Below, piece after piece: positions 21,576 to 36,283 of a stretch of DNA of 64,000 bases (position 1 is the first letter of the stretch; each line of letters begins with the position of its first letter). The notes below the pieces were generated by a model. The model was not told where the DNA came from, searched no databases, and saw only the letters and a program-made list of their open reading frames with translations. The DNA comes from Arabidopsis thaliana (taxonomy: Eukaryota; Streptophyta; Magnoliopsida; Brassicales; Brassicaceae). The stretch is taken from positions 14,323,001 to 14,387,000 of the forward strand of contig NC_003075.7 in assembly GCF_000001735.4 (NCBI RefSeq), given 5' to 3'. Both the position numbers and the translations under genes were made by a program.

Positions 21576-22253
21576 GCCAATGAAATTACGCCACGTGGAA
21601 TTCCAGCGTTAGAGAAAAATGATATAACATCACGAGCAGTCAGTCTACTGAGAAAACAACAAATTGAGTTTCCAAGGCTGATTGCTCATGATGCTATACA
21701 AAGTTCTTCGTTTAAAACTTTGCTAGAGAATTTGCGTCTGGCGTCTGATGAATATGCGTTTGGCGTTTCATCATTTGATGCGTTATCAGATGATATGACC
21801 AAGTGATCAATTTATGTTCTTGCTTTAGGAAACTGTTTGTTTTCTTTTACCGGTTAATTGTAATTTGTGGTTAAGTACTTATTTTAATTACTTCCACGTG
21901 GTTTGTATCGTTATAATTTTGCTATTACTTATAATATGTCTATTGTGTGGGATATATACGACATGCAGACCATTAAAATAAAAAAGTGTGCCGGAAAATA
22001 TCGATATAAGTTACTTCGTTTGCCTTTTTCATGCGTAGTTCTTAATTCACGTAAATGATCATCCACAATGAAAAAAGAAAAAGAACGAAAAAGTTCAGAA
22101 ATTATGAATCTTATTAATTATTATTGATAATTATTTTACTTCACTCCACCATATGTGTGAACTAGTGGAGCCTTGGAGGATCACTAACAAAGAAGAAAAT
22201 AAGAAACAAGATATATCATCACTTTTTGAGAACTTGCTCTTCATTTAAACGGT
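21576..22253. other. bHLH68 3' UTR and convergent spacer
   Basis: The first 300 or so bases still have coding-like composition, consistent with a long 3' UTR of bHLH68. No separate gene was seen. Confidence 0.4.
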
Positions 22254-22454
22254 TCATTTCTTCTCTTTGAAGTTACGATCATCAAAGAACTTCTTAGGGT
22301 TGCTCTCAAAAGCCTCCCTCTAAACGCTTTGTCGTCCACCAGATCCAGGAGCAACCATTGTTTTACCGATGTCGGAAGTGCTACCAGAACCACCGCTTCC
22401 GCCACTCGTACCAAAATTCTTGGCTCCATCAGCTTTGGTGTTCTTGGCGTCCAT
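22254..22454 (-). pseudogene. small Gly/Ser-rich gene with an in-frame TAG before a conserved-looking tail
   Basis: On the minus strand an ATG at 22454 opens MDAKNTKADGAKNFG, then a Gly/Ser tract and GKTMVAPGSGG, and stops at TAG (22322-22320) after 44 codons. The same frame continues without a shift as REAFESNPKKFFDDRNFKEKK to a TGA at 22256-22254. In small plant stress-related proteins I recall, an APGSGG block is followed by SREAFE-x-x-P-x-x-YF, so the TAG sits exactly where Ser (TCG) is expected. One C-to-A change would explain it. Either this is a nonsense allele, or the short form is functional, or the stop is read through. Site II motifs (GGCCCA 22716-22721, AGCCCA 22729-22734) lie about 270 bp upstream and suggest a real promoter. 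The name of the family is uncertain. Confidence 0.5.
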
Positions 22455-22715
22455 GGCTTGATTTTGGGATTGGAAACGATTATAAATTGAAGGTTTGGTT
22501 ATTTTGTGAATCATGAATTCGACTGTTGAGACTTAGAAAATGGATCGTATATAGACACCAAGTTGATCTGATAGAATGATAGTAATTTGTGAGTTGTAAC
22601 AACACGAAATAATGGTCAAATTGGCATGGAATGTAATTACTAATTACTGATGTTATTTCCATGTCAATTTGTAACAATTTTCTCGTAAACTAAAAACGCT
22701 CAATACAACAGACAC

Positions 22716-22734
22716 GGCCCATCTCTTAAGCCCA
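22716..22734 (-). promoter_or_regulatory. paired site II elements upstream of the small Gly-rich gene
   Basis: TGGGCC and TGGGCT (gene strand) lie 13 bp apart about 270 bp before the ATG at 22454, a common promoter arrangement in Arabidopsis. Confidence 0.35.
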
Positions 22735-22799
22735 ACCAAATAATCTTTGTCCAGTTATCGCTTGGCTCCCTTATTCGATGCGTTTGCCTTACGAGTTTT

Positions 22800-25565
22800 G
22801 ACATAACACGCACTTTTTTAATACGCATGTGGTTCGAGTAACGCCGGTTCAGTTTTGTCAATTAAAATCTATAAGACTATAAATACATCGTTTTGGTAGA
22901 GTACTATTCGGATCAATAATTATGCATTGTTTTCTTATGTGTAAAAGAATGCATGCTCCATACCAATAAACAAACATATGATTAATATACTTTATCTTTT
23001 GCAGTGGATGATGTGGATCATATTATTGAGGAACATAATATAGTGGATTAAGGAATTTATCCATAACACCCGATCCAACAACAAATTATTATATTGATCA
23101 AATAAATCATATTATTATGTCGAAAATGACAAAATAAAATAAAAATCCATTACTTCACAGAAAACTACAGAATCTTTCCACCCATAAAAAGCAGACCATC
23201 AAAAGAGGAAAAAAAGTAGAAAATCCAACGTTTATTCATACTATAATGTTGAATGATGGAAAAACAAATACAGTGCAATATTTTCAGTTATATATATATA
23301 CACGCAAATAGCTTATGGAATTCCCATATTAATTCCTTAGTAGACGGAGACGTACAGGTGGCTATAATTGGCTTAGATGCCTTCACGTCTAAGCTCTTAA
23401 GGTTTATGGCCCATTTCAAAAGCTCCTTTAAGAAAATCCCAAAAAAAACGAAACATAAATTAAAACTAATTAATAACAACATATAAACTTTAAAGTACAT
23501 TTAAAACAATGAAATTAAGAAAAATAAAGTACTAGTTCTCATTTTATAAAAGAAGGCTAATAAGAAGATTAAATTATAATATCTTTAGCCTCATTGATGG
23601 GATTAGATATAGATGATATATTGATATACATATTGTTGGAAAATGGTTTTGTGAAGGAAATGGAATTGGTGTGTCGTTTTCGCCAATAATTAGTTTATAG
23701 TTGAAAACTCCATGCATGTCGCTTCCACGTATTCTTCCTCTACCCCGACGTACACGTGTTGTCGTTTTCGATTCAATTTTGTGGCTACCGGCTATTAGGG
23801 TAGTACTACAACTACATAAAGAAAAATTCATGGGTCTAAACAAATTTTCATTACAAGATATAGCATGTCATCAGACTGTATGGGTTATATTCGATAGTTA
23901 TGCACAGAATATAGTGGGTATGATTGGAGATTTTTTACTGTTGCAGTAAGAGGTGTGCTATTTTATATTGTGACTACAGTAAAACATTCAATTAAAACAA
24001 GACAGAAAAAAAAAAAAACTTATCGCATTTATACAAATTATATAAGCATCAGAACTTTTGGGTGTACTTCTCCGAGTGGAGATTCTAAAAAAAAATTATT
24101 CAGTCTCGTCGACAATCTTGGATCAAAAATGTTTTATTACATAGATTTTGATATGATTCCATAATTTTTGTTTTGATGATATATTTTTTAAGGGATTGTT
24201 TCTGACATGTGAATTTGCTGTCGTTATGAATTTTTGATTAAAACGTTACTAAAGGACAAAATATGAAACTTTGAAATAGACTAAAACGCCTTTTGGTTAG
24301 AGCTTGTTGTTATTAGTGTAGATTCCATTTGAAAGTATAAATATCAACTACAATGGAATTGTGAGGGGTCCATTTGTGAAGTAACACGTATAAGAAATTT
24401 CTAAAGACAACAAAGTAAATGTTAATCGCCACGTACGAAGATTACATTTCCTTTAAGTTGTTGGATCGCCTTAGTGGCTACGGCAACGGTCTAAATTTGC
24501 TATCAACTTTTAAGACATGACTCAACTCATATATCCTATTAGTTTTATAGAAAGCTTTGGAGAACATATACACTTAGGGACAATCTAATCATAGTTAATG
24601 TTGCATTTCATTTGATTTGGACGTGATGCTATAAGTGCTTTATCAATAAAATGTGTGAAATTTTTAATTGTTAAAGATATCAATTTTTTTTTGTTAAGAT
24701 ATCAATTTAGGTTTCCATTTTTCTGAATCTCTATATAATATATAAAATGGCAAACATAAATTTGAAGAAAATCATCAAGTCCAGATGTTATTTTCACTTT
24801 TTATCCACATATAAATTTCCTACATTACCTTTCTATATGGTTTTGATATATACGTACGATAATATGTATACGTGTAAAAATACAATCATAATTTCAAACA
24901 TTACATGCAAATACATTCACATCTTAAGCAAATGCAAATACTATAAATATTCTATATACTGTATATGTTGGTTTCCGACCATGCTATGACTTACGAAGTA
25001 TTTATCACTTAGTGATACCAAAGTATCAAGGGCAGATTTCATTTGCAATACATTATCCGAAGATCTAACTCGTATGAACGCGTGATATTTCAAATTCTTG
25101 GACATGTGTTTTCTAATTTATTTAAAGACTAGATATATTATCTGCTTACTGTATCTAGCTAGTCCATTTTAGAGGTAATAAAAATTAACTAAGCCTTAAG
25201 AAAACGATATTTTCTTTAATTCTGAACAAAAGCTGTAAAGTTATTATTTTGTTATTAGCAAAACTACTCACTAACTGGGTCGAAAACCAGCCGGCCAAAT
25301 CGGTACTCATGACAAGCTCACGAATGATATATCATATTTGGTTTACTTAATGCATACTCTATACTTTTAATCATTATTCTATATCATTCACTTTAAGAAA
25401 ATCTTAACCACCATAGCTACAATTCGGTTGCTTACTCTAGAGTTAAAGCTCCTTTTACTCTGATTTCGTTTTCATCATCTAACGGTTAGATCTGTACGTG
25501 TTTTGATTTGTCGATATCTTGGTTCTAATAAAAAAAATGAAAAATAAAGAAATAAAGCAATTAAA
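22800..25565. other. gene-free intergenic DNA
   Basis: No gene is supported. A 7-bp perfect hairpin (GCTTAGA / TCTAAGC, 23371-23394) and an ACACGTGT box near 23753 are the only local structures noted. A TSD-flanked oligo(T) insert lies at 24674-24708. Confidence 0.45.
24674..24708 (-). repeat. oligo(T) micro-insert in a perfect 13-bp direct repeat
   Basis: AAGATATCAATTT occurs at 24674-24686 and 24696-24708. The nine bases between are T6 and GTT, that is AAC plus A6 on the minus strand. Confidence 0.6.
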
Positions 25566-25574
25566 TCATACAAT

Positions 25575-25618
25575 GAAGACTTCTTCCTTCTTTTTTTTTG
25601 CCATACGGAGAAGACTTC
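25575..25618 (-). repeat. oligo(T) micro-insert in a 9-bp direct repeat
   Basis: GAAGACTTC at 25575-25583 and 25610-25618 flanks a 26-nt insert containing TTCTTTTTTTTTGCC, which reads GGC plus A9 on the minus strand. Confidence 0.45.
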
Positions 25619-25865
25619 GTTGTTGGCGACTACTCCAACCTCTTAATAAGAAGAAATATCTTTTTCTCTAAAGTTGTGGTTTTAGGTTATTTCTCTTTCT
25701 TTTTATTTAATCATGCAATATCTTTTCATATAATTATATTATTTTTTCTTATCCTTTAAATACCCTCTACTTCCTCTCTCCAATGACAATCCAATCTTAC
25801 AAGAGTGAGACAAGCAAAAAAATAACCAAAAATAAAAAACATTCTCTCCAAAGAAAATAGTAAAA

Positions 25866-26468
25866 ATGGAATCTTCGGTACCAAAGAGAGGCTTATACAT
25901 GGAAATGGAACAAAACGCTCAAGTGGCAGCCAAAAGGCTTTGGAAAGTGGTCCGCATCGTCTTCTGCGTTTTAAAAACCGGTACGGTCAAAAACAAGCTC
26001 ATGCTTGACTTAAACCTAATGCTTAAGAGAGGCAACAAAGCCATAACCAACCTCCGCCGTCGATCTAGCTCCACCGGCAGCCATGACGTCAGCTCCTCCT
26101 CACGCGTCCGTGACTACGACCCTTTTGCCTTTATCTCCAAACGCAAACGCCGCGTCCACGGCGGTTATGACAACGAAGAAGATGCGGTGGAGGCAGCGGT
26201 CAAGAAAGTTTTTGAGTTGTTAGGAGAGAATGATAAGAAGACGGTGGCGACAGAATCGGCCAGAGAGTCGCCGCTGATAATGTCCCCGGCAGTGAGACAG
26301 CTCAGGGTGACGGATTCGCCGTTCCCGTTAGACGACGGTGGAGATCACGATCATGTGGTGGACAAAGCCGCAGAGGAGTTTATAAAGAAGTTTTATAAGA
26401 ACCTTAAGCTGCAAAAGAAGATGACTAACGCATTAGAGTCGCCGTACCACGATGGATGGGTTAGATGA
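25866..26468 (+). CDS. DUF761 (cotton-fibre-like) protein
   Basis: A single-exon 200-aa protein that fits At4g29110. The N-terminal half is basic and predicted helical (AAKRLWKVVRIVFCVLKTG, then KLMLDLNLMLKRGNKAITNL). The middle is Ser/Arg-rich (RRRSSSTGS, KRKRRVHGG). The C-terminus has the DUF761 signature AAEEFIKKFYKNLKLQKK at about 168-185. Members of this family are small, poorly characterised and often stress- or growth-related; no enzymatic function is known. The ATG at 25866 follows an A-rich leader with a TTTAAATA TATA-like box at 25756-25763. GC is clearly higher than in the flanks, as expected for coding DNA. Confidence 0.9.
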   Translation: MESSVPKRGLYMEMEQNAQVAAKRLWKVVRIVFCVLKTGTVKNKLMLDLNLMLKRGNKAITNLRRRSSSTGSHDVSSSSRVRDYDPFAFISKRKRRVHGGYDNEEDAVEAAVKKVFELLGENDKKTVATESARESPLIMSPAVRQLRVTDSPFPLDDGGDHDHVVDKAAEEFIKKFYKNLKLQKKMTNALESPYHDGWVR

Positions 26469-27052
26469 TCCAAGCGTTTAGAGACCATCGCAAATTTAAT
26501 CACTAGCGTTGGATCAACAGAACAAATAAGGGGACAATTGAGAATACATGTATAAATAATGGGGTTACAACTTTTCTTAGATATATGTTCCATTTGAGTG
26601 TTGAATACTTAAATTTGGCTTGTGTTTATTTCGTCGGTAGTTTTGATGTAAACATGGCTATGTATATATTTTCCTATCTTAATGAGAAGAATACTATATA
26701 CACTAGGTGAATTTATTGATGATGAATTTATCAAATCAAAAAGTAGAGAAATGAATAAGATAAAATATCGCTCTCATTCTCTCAAGTTGTTCATCGACCA
26801 ACCATAACGTTTCGTGCAATTTAATTCCGATCATATATATGGAGAATTGCAGGCACAGATAATTATTACGACATTATTCAACAATACGTCTTCCTCAAGT
26901 ATTTAAACACGCACAACGTCTTTACTCGTACATCCAAAGACGTAGTCATTTTTTATATATACTGTAGTAGTCTAAAATTATTTTGGTGATCATTCGAGTA
27001 TTTTGTTAGTCCAATGTTTATTTGACATACTAGTCAAGTCATGCTCTCGTAG
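26469..27052. other. convergent intergenic spacer
   Basis: 3' UTRs of the DUF761 gene and the minus-strand membrane protein meet here. No other feature was seen. Confidence 0.5.
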
Positions 27053-27562
27053 TTAACACAAACACCAAAAGTTTCTGGGCTTCACCTTCACAACACTCGG
27101 CTTTACCTTCTCAACCACAGTCTTTACCGCCAATCGCTCATTTCCAGGCTGCTCTTCTATTTCTATAATTCTTCGTGTGAGCTTCTCCACTGAATCACCA
27201 ACGACCACTTCAGTGCAAGTTGATTCTTGGGGTTGTTCCACTGCTTTGGATGGTATACATATAAGTATACAACATGCAACAACAACAACAAGCATTATAA
27301 AATAGAGAAAAGTATCTTAAAGCATAGATCATGAAAAAGATGATAGAGAAATATTCTTACAATGTTGAGGTTGTGTTTTAGGACAATTCTCGAGAACCCA
27401 CAAATATCTCAAGACAATGGAGACAGAGAGAACAACTACGATGATCCATATACGTGATATAATCCATTCCCAAACCAAATACTGGATCAAATCCCAAACC
27501 CAAACCAAATACTGGATCAAATCCCAAACCAAATTCTGGATCAAATCCCAAACCCAAACCAT
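27053..27562 (-). CDS. small single-pass membrane protein with N-terminal tandem repeats (2 exons)
   Basis: Not a family I recognise. Exon 1 is 27562-27361 and exon 2 starts at 27243 (or 27240) and ends at the stop at 27053, giving 130 (or 129) aa in frame. The donor is GTAAGA. The acceptor is a tandem AAAGCAG (NAGNAG), and both AGs keep the frame. The N-terminus is built from near-identical units WDLIQ(N/Y)LV, which come from a DNA tandem repeat at about 27471-27560. A hydrophobic segment IWIIVVVLSVSIVLRYLWVL would span a membrane. The C-terminal half is charged (STCTEVVVGDSVEKL, RRIIEIEEQ, VVEKVKPSVVKVKP) and ends FWCLC. It is divergent from the dehydrogenase gene, start to start 298 bp apart. 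Without the spliced form each exon alone is a short hydrophobic ORF, so the model rests on frame-compatible splice sites. Confidence 0.5.
27471..27560. repeat. coding tandem repeat of an 18-30 bp unit
   Basis: The phrase ACTGGATCAAATCCCAAAC, with CCAAACC linkers, recurs three times with small length changes. It encodes the WDLIQ repeats of the minus-strand membrane protein. Confidence 0.8.
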
Positions 27563-27860
27563 GTCTTTCTTTTTCTTCTAAATTTTCTCAAAACATGAAA
27601 GGTTATAAAACATCTATCATTTATTTTCTCATGCTTGCCTTGTTAAATGCCCATTGATTATCTATCTTCTTCACCACTAGCACGCTTGAGCCTAATAAAC
27701 CAAGTTTAACCGAACCAAATCAATTTTCTAAACCAGGATTACAAACCCGACGTCGTTAAAGTACTTTGACGAAAAACACCTCCGAAGAAACTCAAAATTA
27801 CGATGGTATACCACTCAACTTTCGATAACTACTAGAATCCATCAATCACCACAGGAAACA

Positions 27861-28865
27861 ATGCCACTTCTCCTCCGTCGATTTCCCTCTCCCTCCGTCG
27901 TCTCCTCCTTCTTCCTCCGTCGCTCAATGGCTTCCTCAACAATCTCCTCGGATATAATCACTCCATCAAACACCAAAATCGGATGGATCGGAACCGGAGT
28001 CATGGGCCGATCAATGTGTGGACACTTAATCAAAGCCGGTTACACAGTCACCGTCTTCAATCGAACCATCTCCAAAGCTCAAACTCTCATCGACATGGGT
28101 GCTAACGTCGCCGACTCACCAAACTCAGTCGCTGAACAATCCGACGTCGTTTTCACCATCGTTGGTTATCCTTCCGATGTCCGTCACGTCCTTCTCGATC
28201 CAAAGTCCGGAGCTTTATCTGGTCTCCGTCAAGGAGGTGTTCTCGTTGATATGACTACTTCTGAGCCTTCTTTAGCAGAGGAGATAGCTAAAGCTGCTTC
28301 CTTTAAGAATTGTTTCTCAATAGACGCTCCTGTCTCAGGTGGAGATTTAGGAGCTAAGAATGGGAAGCTATCTATATTCGCCGGAGGTGATGAAACCACC
28401 GTGAAACGTTTAGATCCGTTGTTTTCGTTAATGGGTAAAGTCAACTTCATGGGAACAAGTGGGAAAGGTCAATTTGCGAAATTGGCTAATCAGATAACTA
28501 TTGCTTCGACTATGTTAGGACTTGTGGAAGGTTTGATTTATGCTCATAAAGCTGGACTTGATGTTAAGAAGTTTCTTGAAGCGATTTCTACTGGTGCTGC
28601 TGGTTCTAAGTCTATAGATTTGTATGGAGATAGGATTCTGAAGAGGGATTTTGATCCTGGTTTTTATGTGAATCATTTTGTGAAAGATTTAGGGATTTGT
28701 TTGAATGAATGTCAGAGGATGGGTTTGGCTTTGCCTGGTTTAGCTCTTGCTCAACAGCTTTACTTGTCTCTTAAGGCTCATGGTGAAGGTGATCTTGGTA
28801 CTCAAGCTCTTCTCTTGGCTCTTGAACGTCTCAACAATGTCTCTGTTCAATCATCTGACTCTTGA
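27861..28865 (+). CDS. 3-hydroxyisobutyrate dehydrogenase-like protein (beta-hydroxyacid dehydrogenase)
   Basis: NAD(P)-dependent dehydrogenase of the 6-phosphogluconate/beta-hydroxyacid family, a single exon of 334 aa that fits At4g29120. Residues 1-33 are rich in Arg, Ser and Leu with few acids and look like a mitochondrial or plastid presequence; an internal Met at 23 could give a shorter form. The Rossmann motif GWIGTGVMG is at 41-49, followed by NRT for dinucleotide selection. The substrate-binding signature DAPVSGGDLGAKNGKL lies at about 155-170. The catalytic lysine is in GKGQFAKLAN (K207) with Asn three residues later. The C-terminal helical domain ends in LERLNNVSVQSSDS. The length is normal and no damage is seen. 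The physiological substrate could be 3-hydroxyisobutyrate (valine breakdown) or another short hydroxyacid or semialdehyde; sequence alone does not choose. Confidence 0.93.
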   Translation: MPLLLRRFPSPSVVSSFFLRRSMASSTISSDIITPSNTKIGWIGTGVMGRSMCGHLIKAGYTVTVFNRTISKAQTLIDMGANVADSPNSVAEQSDVVFTIVGYPSDVRHVLLDPKSGALSGLRQGGVLVDMTTSEPSLAEEIAKAASFKNCFSIDAPVSGGDLGAKNGKLSIFAGGDETTVKRLDPLFSLMGKVNFMGTSGKGQFAKLANQITIASTMLGLVEGLIYAHKAGLDVKKFLEAISTGAAGSKSIDLYGDRILKRDFDPGFYVNHFVKDLGICLNECQRMGLALPGLALAQQLYLSLKAHGEGDLGTQALLLALERLNNVSVQSSDS

Positions 28866-29337
28866 TTTAGGTTCTGTTCCACTTTCTGATAATGCATCTG
28901 TTGGAGATTTTATGTTGTTATGAAGTAAAGATTTGATCTTTTGTGTACCCATTTGTTGGTAAAACATGATTTGAAGTAAACTTTTGTGTACGCATATGAG
29001 ATTCATACACAGTAGTTTTATGTGTACTCAATGATGAGGAAAAATGAAATCTTTATATACTCAGAACTCCAGTGAAGTGAGCTTTGAATTTGTAGTTTTT
29101 ACAACATATCTGGTTATAATAAAATCCCAGAATCTGAAGAACTGAGTCTTTTATTTTTGAAGAACATGAAAACAAATATTTCTCCCAAGGAAACTTATTT
29201 GCTACAAAGAAAGTCTTGGGGAAGAGTAAAAACATGGAATGCTTTCTTTTATGACGCCTTAGAACTTGGCTTAGGCGTTTTCTGATAGCGAAAAGCTTTC
29301 AGTAAATTACCGAAAAATGGCGCTCTTTGGGTAGGTT
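28866..29337. other. convergent 3' UTR spacer
   Basis: 3' UTRs of the dehydrogenase (+) and HXK1 (-). No further gene was seen. Confidence 0.5.
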
Positions 29338-31865
<2,528 letters not shown>

Positions 31866-34800
31866 TTTTCCGATTTGGAATCAAAAACAAAACGAATCTA
31901 AAAGAAAGATCGGATTTTTACGATTCCGATCGCAAAAGCAAGGATTACAAATGACTAAAATTGACAAGCCAGAAAGAAGAAATAATCAAAATTTTGGAGT
32001 GAATTGAGAGAAATTAGAGAAACCTAAGATGGATCTAATACCGATCTACTCGAGCTTGGTGGGTTCGTCAAAAACAGTGTAGAAACCACGTAAGCGAGAG
32101 CTTCTCTCGTTCTTGTCCGTAAAGTATGGAAAAACAAAACAAGAAGTGGTAATAGAATCTGTTGAAATGACGAAATTAACCTTTTGTCTAATTTCGGTTT
32201 TTATCCTTTTCTCCACCTAAGTTTCTGGTAGCACCAATCATTCTCAAACCTCTAATCAACCACATGATAATTGCACATTCTTTTTTCTTTGTCCTTTTAA
32301 TTCTTAGCATTTTTTCTGTCAGAAGATTAAAAATGCTCAATCGTAAGAGATAATGGCTCTACATAATATAAAATAATATAGATAAACAATGTTTTTATCA
32401 GTAGATAACTAAAACAAATAATTTACAGACAAATATGATGTGGATTATCCACTTCTTTTTGTTTAGATAAAAGGGATTATCCATATCATTATTCAATTTG
32501 TATAAATATGTTATTCAATTTGTATAAAATCATTAAAGTTTATATCGATGGTAAGAAACAAATAGTTTGGTCGCACGCTTACTGGATCTGACGACTTATT
32601 TGGGCCGGGTCATAATGTTATTCTATTGTGTAACATTAAGGCCTGAGTTAAAAGTCTTTAAAGTCGGTTCATTTACTCCAATTGAAAGTAATGGACCTTC
32701 TAAAATAAAATCTATACCAAGCCCATTATTAATATAGCAAATTTACAACCAAATTTGCTATTAAAAAAAGGTAGTCAAGATTACTAATAGGGTTACAGGG
32801 TGTACTTAGTACTTACACTATATACATGTTGAACAATGATATTAAATTATTTTCTTAGAGGTCTTACAAGTCTTAAATTTTTGATGTTTTGATAAAATCT
32901 TCTTCCAACGGATTATAATCAAAAAAGTAATACACTATCATATTGTATGTCCGTGTGGGAACAACAATTTCTGCATCATTAGATTCTCCATTATCTCATT
33001 TTTAAAAAATCTAATCAATCTTTAAATTGTGCTCTTATAGTATTTTTGCAATAGTTCCTGAGTACATCAGATAACTTTTTTTTTTCTTTACAAGTCAACT
33101 CTCAATTATGGTTACGAATATTATTAATTCTAATTGTTGTTCTTATGACTAATAGTAGTATTTATCAGATATTAGAAGAAATAGCTGGTAACTTATTTCA
33201 ACTCATTAGTGGTCCCAATCCAGTTCACTAATGTTGTTTTGATATGATTAACCTTTGATTAAGAAGATCACTGAATAAATTTAGATACTCTAGATATCAT
33301 ATAATATAATTATATTTATATACAAATAAAAAGCATGTATCATTACATGAAAGAAAAGGTATGTATACCCCCACACGTTTGCTTTTGACCAAAATATAGG
33401 TGGGGAAACGAAATACTAATAGCAATGCATGTCTCTGATTATTACCGCATGTTCGATATTTGACGACATCATAAAAATTCATTTTCCGATGGTAAAAACT
33501 GAGAGAGGATTACCATCACGTATTTGTTTTTCTGTTAAGAACCCAATCCAAAGAATCAGAGTGGAAAAGTTAATCGAACAATAGCAAAATCTTAGAGAAA
33601 CTTTTTTTTTTTTTTACTATAGTTTAATTTTGTTCAAGTATTCATAAACTATTAATAACTGTAAAAATTTGGATGAAACCGGAACCATGTATAAAAACCG
33701 GAACGGACTACATTGTGGAGCGGCTAAAATGTTGCAGATGTGTGTTGTTGATAAATGCTAGACGTGAAAAAACTTTAATGATTTTTCTATCTATCGATTT
33801 AAGGTGATTTCAAACACTAATATAATGTTTATAATCAATTAGTACATACATTAAAAGTTGAGCATTAATTTTCGAACAACAATTAGAGGAGACTAATGAT
33901 GTCGACCCCTCAAAATCTTATCCAGATCTTATTTTCATCATTAACAATTATCTGATTTTAGTTAATTACATTAGTTTTTTTCCGCTGAACATAATTATCT
34001 TTAATATTACTCAAAACAAATACTCCAGTATATATGGTTACATAACATTATTGGCATTGCTATCGTTGATAATTTTACGATCTCTAGAATCGTAAATGAC
34101 AGTTTACTTTAATCGATTATGACACTGTTTTGTTGTCATCACAACGATTTTATATATATATTCTATTACATTTATGCACACAAAAAATGACCGTAGACTA
34201 TCGAAGGCTTTTGTTATACCAGATGCACCTAATCACAAGCGTAAACAAAGCGTTTTTTTCCCAAAAAAAAGCATATTTAATTGTTTGTGTGTATAAGAAC
34301 AAAACAAGTAAACAACATCTAGTTTGACTTTACGATCATTTTTACGTTGCTTGTAATTCGTCCATAAACTAGACAACTAGATATTTTTTGTTCCCAAACA
34401 GCGGAGACTATTGTACATGATATGCGACTGATTATAAATGCATGAAACACGATCAAGTACCATACCAAAAATTTACAAGACAATAGTGTACATATATGAA
34501 TATTATGAACCCCATGTTTAACATGGAAACGGGTAAAAAGAACCGGTGATAGTGTATTTATAATTTTATATGATGTGATGATTCACCAAAATTCAAAGTT
34601 AATGCAAGACTTTTTTTTTTTTTTTTAATCCGTGTAGTTCTCATATGGGTCCTCAATAATGTACATCTGACTAGTGTTCCAAAATAGATTCGACTTCGCG
34701 TCAAATAAGACTGACGAATGCTGAATTCGAAAGAGCATTGCATTATATAAGTTTTAACTTGCTCAATCCTTCACCTCACAGACTATCAATATATAGTTAT

Positions 34801-35473
34801 ATACACACATGCATATAATATTTTCGAACTAGGAAAAATATCATAAACTAGAGCAAAAAAAAATGAAATCTGGTTTACATGTTTGCTTCTGAAGATCGAA
34901 GAGGCGCCACGTACTAATCCCACTAAAGCACTGTCAAAAGGATCAAATAAATAAAGAGGAAAACTAAAAGCTTTAATTTGTTATAAAAAAAATTGTTGCA
35001 AAAATGAGACGAAATCCATTACCAGCTAGGACCGGACATTTTACTGAATCATCGCTCCACATTGATAAATGGCTTTTTTATTCATATGATTGCATTAACG
35101 AGTCAAACTTTATGGCTTTAAACTCATTGCTGATTCATCTTTGAAAAATAAGAAATTCTCCAAAAGACGCACCTTTAGGCATTTGCTTTCACATTTTTGT
35201 CTGTTTCAAATGTTGAATGTACATTTAATTAGGTTCAAATTTAGTTAGAATCTGTATTTAAATGTGGTAATTAAAAAATAAAAATGGATATATATTCTAA
35301 AGTTAGATTTACTATCGTTCTCTTAAGAATTTTATTTCGAGTTCATAATTTGGATATATTATAAATACTACGTAAACTATTTCTATACATGTCATCAAAC
35401 TAACTATATATCGAAACTAGTAAGTACATGTTTTATATAAAATTTAAAACCATTCAAAACGTAAATATAGTGG

Positions 35474-35525
35474 TGGATCATACAATGATTTTTTTTTTTT
35501 GGTTAAAAAAATGGATCATACAATG
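35474..35525 (-). repeat. oligo(T) micro-insert in a perfect 14-bp direct repeat
   Basis: TGGATCATACAATG occurs at 35474-35487 and 35512-35525. The 24 bases between read, on the minus strand, an oligo(T) followed by AACC and about 13 A. Confidence 0.8.
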
Positions 35526-35639
35526 TTACGGTAGATTTATTGAACCAAAATTATTAATAAGATACACTCTAAAATGATTTTTGGGATTAATCATACAAAC
35601 TCAGATAATATTGAACAAAGGCTTTATTACAAATATATA

Positions 35640-35640
<1 letters not shown>

Positions 35641-35673
<33 letters not shown>
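35641..35673. repeat. (TA)n microsatellite
   Basis: About 33 bases of uninterrupted TA. Confidence 0.95.
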
Positions 35674-35676
<3 letters not shown>

Positions 35677-36283
35677 GCCTGTATATATTAAAAGGAAGAA
35701 AGAATTATAGAATCTCACGGTACCAATCTCCCCAAACCGATACTTTATAGAGCCGTCAAAACTAAGACACGTGTGAATATTAGCCTCACGTGTCACGTAG
35801 TCAACGGTAAGTAGCTTAAAATAAAACAGCTAGTACTAAATAAACAAAACAGCACAGCTAATACATGTGCGGTCCTCATGCAACATTAATTAATTGATAT
35901 TTAAAAATTAAAGCCTGATTAGTGACTGTGAGGAACACTGGAGCGTGGGACACACGTGTGACAGACCTTGCGTGTGGGTTTAATTTTTCTTTTTCTGTTT
36001 TTAATTCATCTCACTTTTTTAAAAAAAAACATTTATCTCTTACTCTCAAAATGCTTCTATTTATAGAATCATATGATATGTACTTTTTCCTTATCAAAAA
36101 GTCTATATATGGTGGCATAAAAAGAAAAGTGTCTATAAATGTTTTCCGTTTATATATTTATTTACATTTGTGTCAGTATCCGCATGTGTGCAAATATGAT
36201 TCAACTTGAAGTCTTGAAGATCAAATCTAGATCGGTAATAAACAAGATTAAATAGGTTTTTTTGGTTACATTAACATGGTACC

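Noticed and set aside
22820..22860. GGTTCGAGTAACGCCGGTTC, tRNA-like
   Set aside because: No matching A-box upstream at tRNA spacing and no stems.
23574..23949. Overlapping frames on both strands near 23.7 kb
   Set aside because: Neither resembles a family. GC is locally raised but no start, splice or domain supports a gene.
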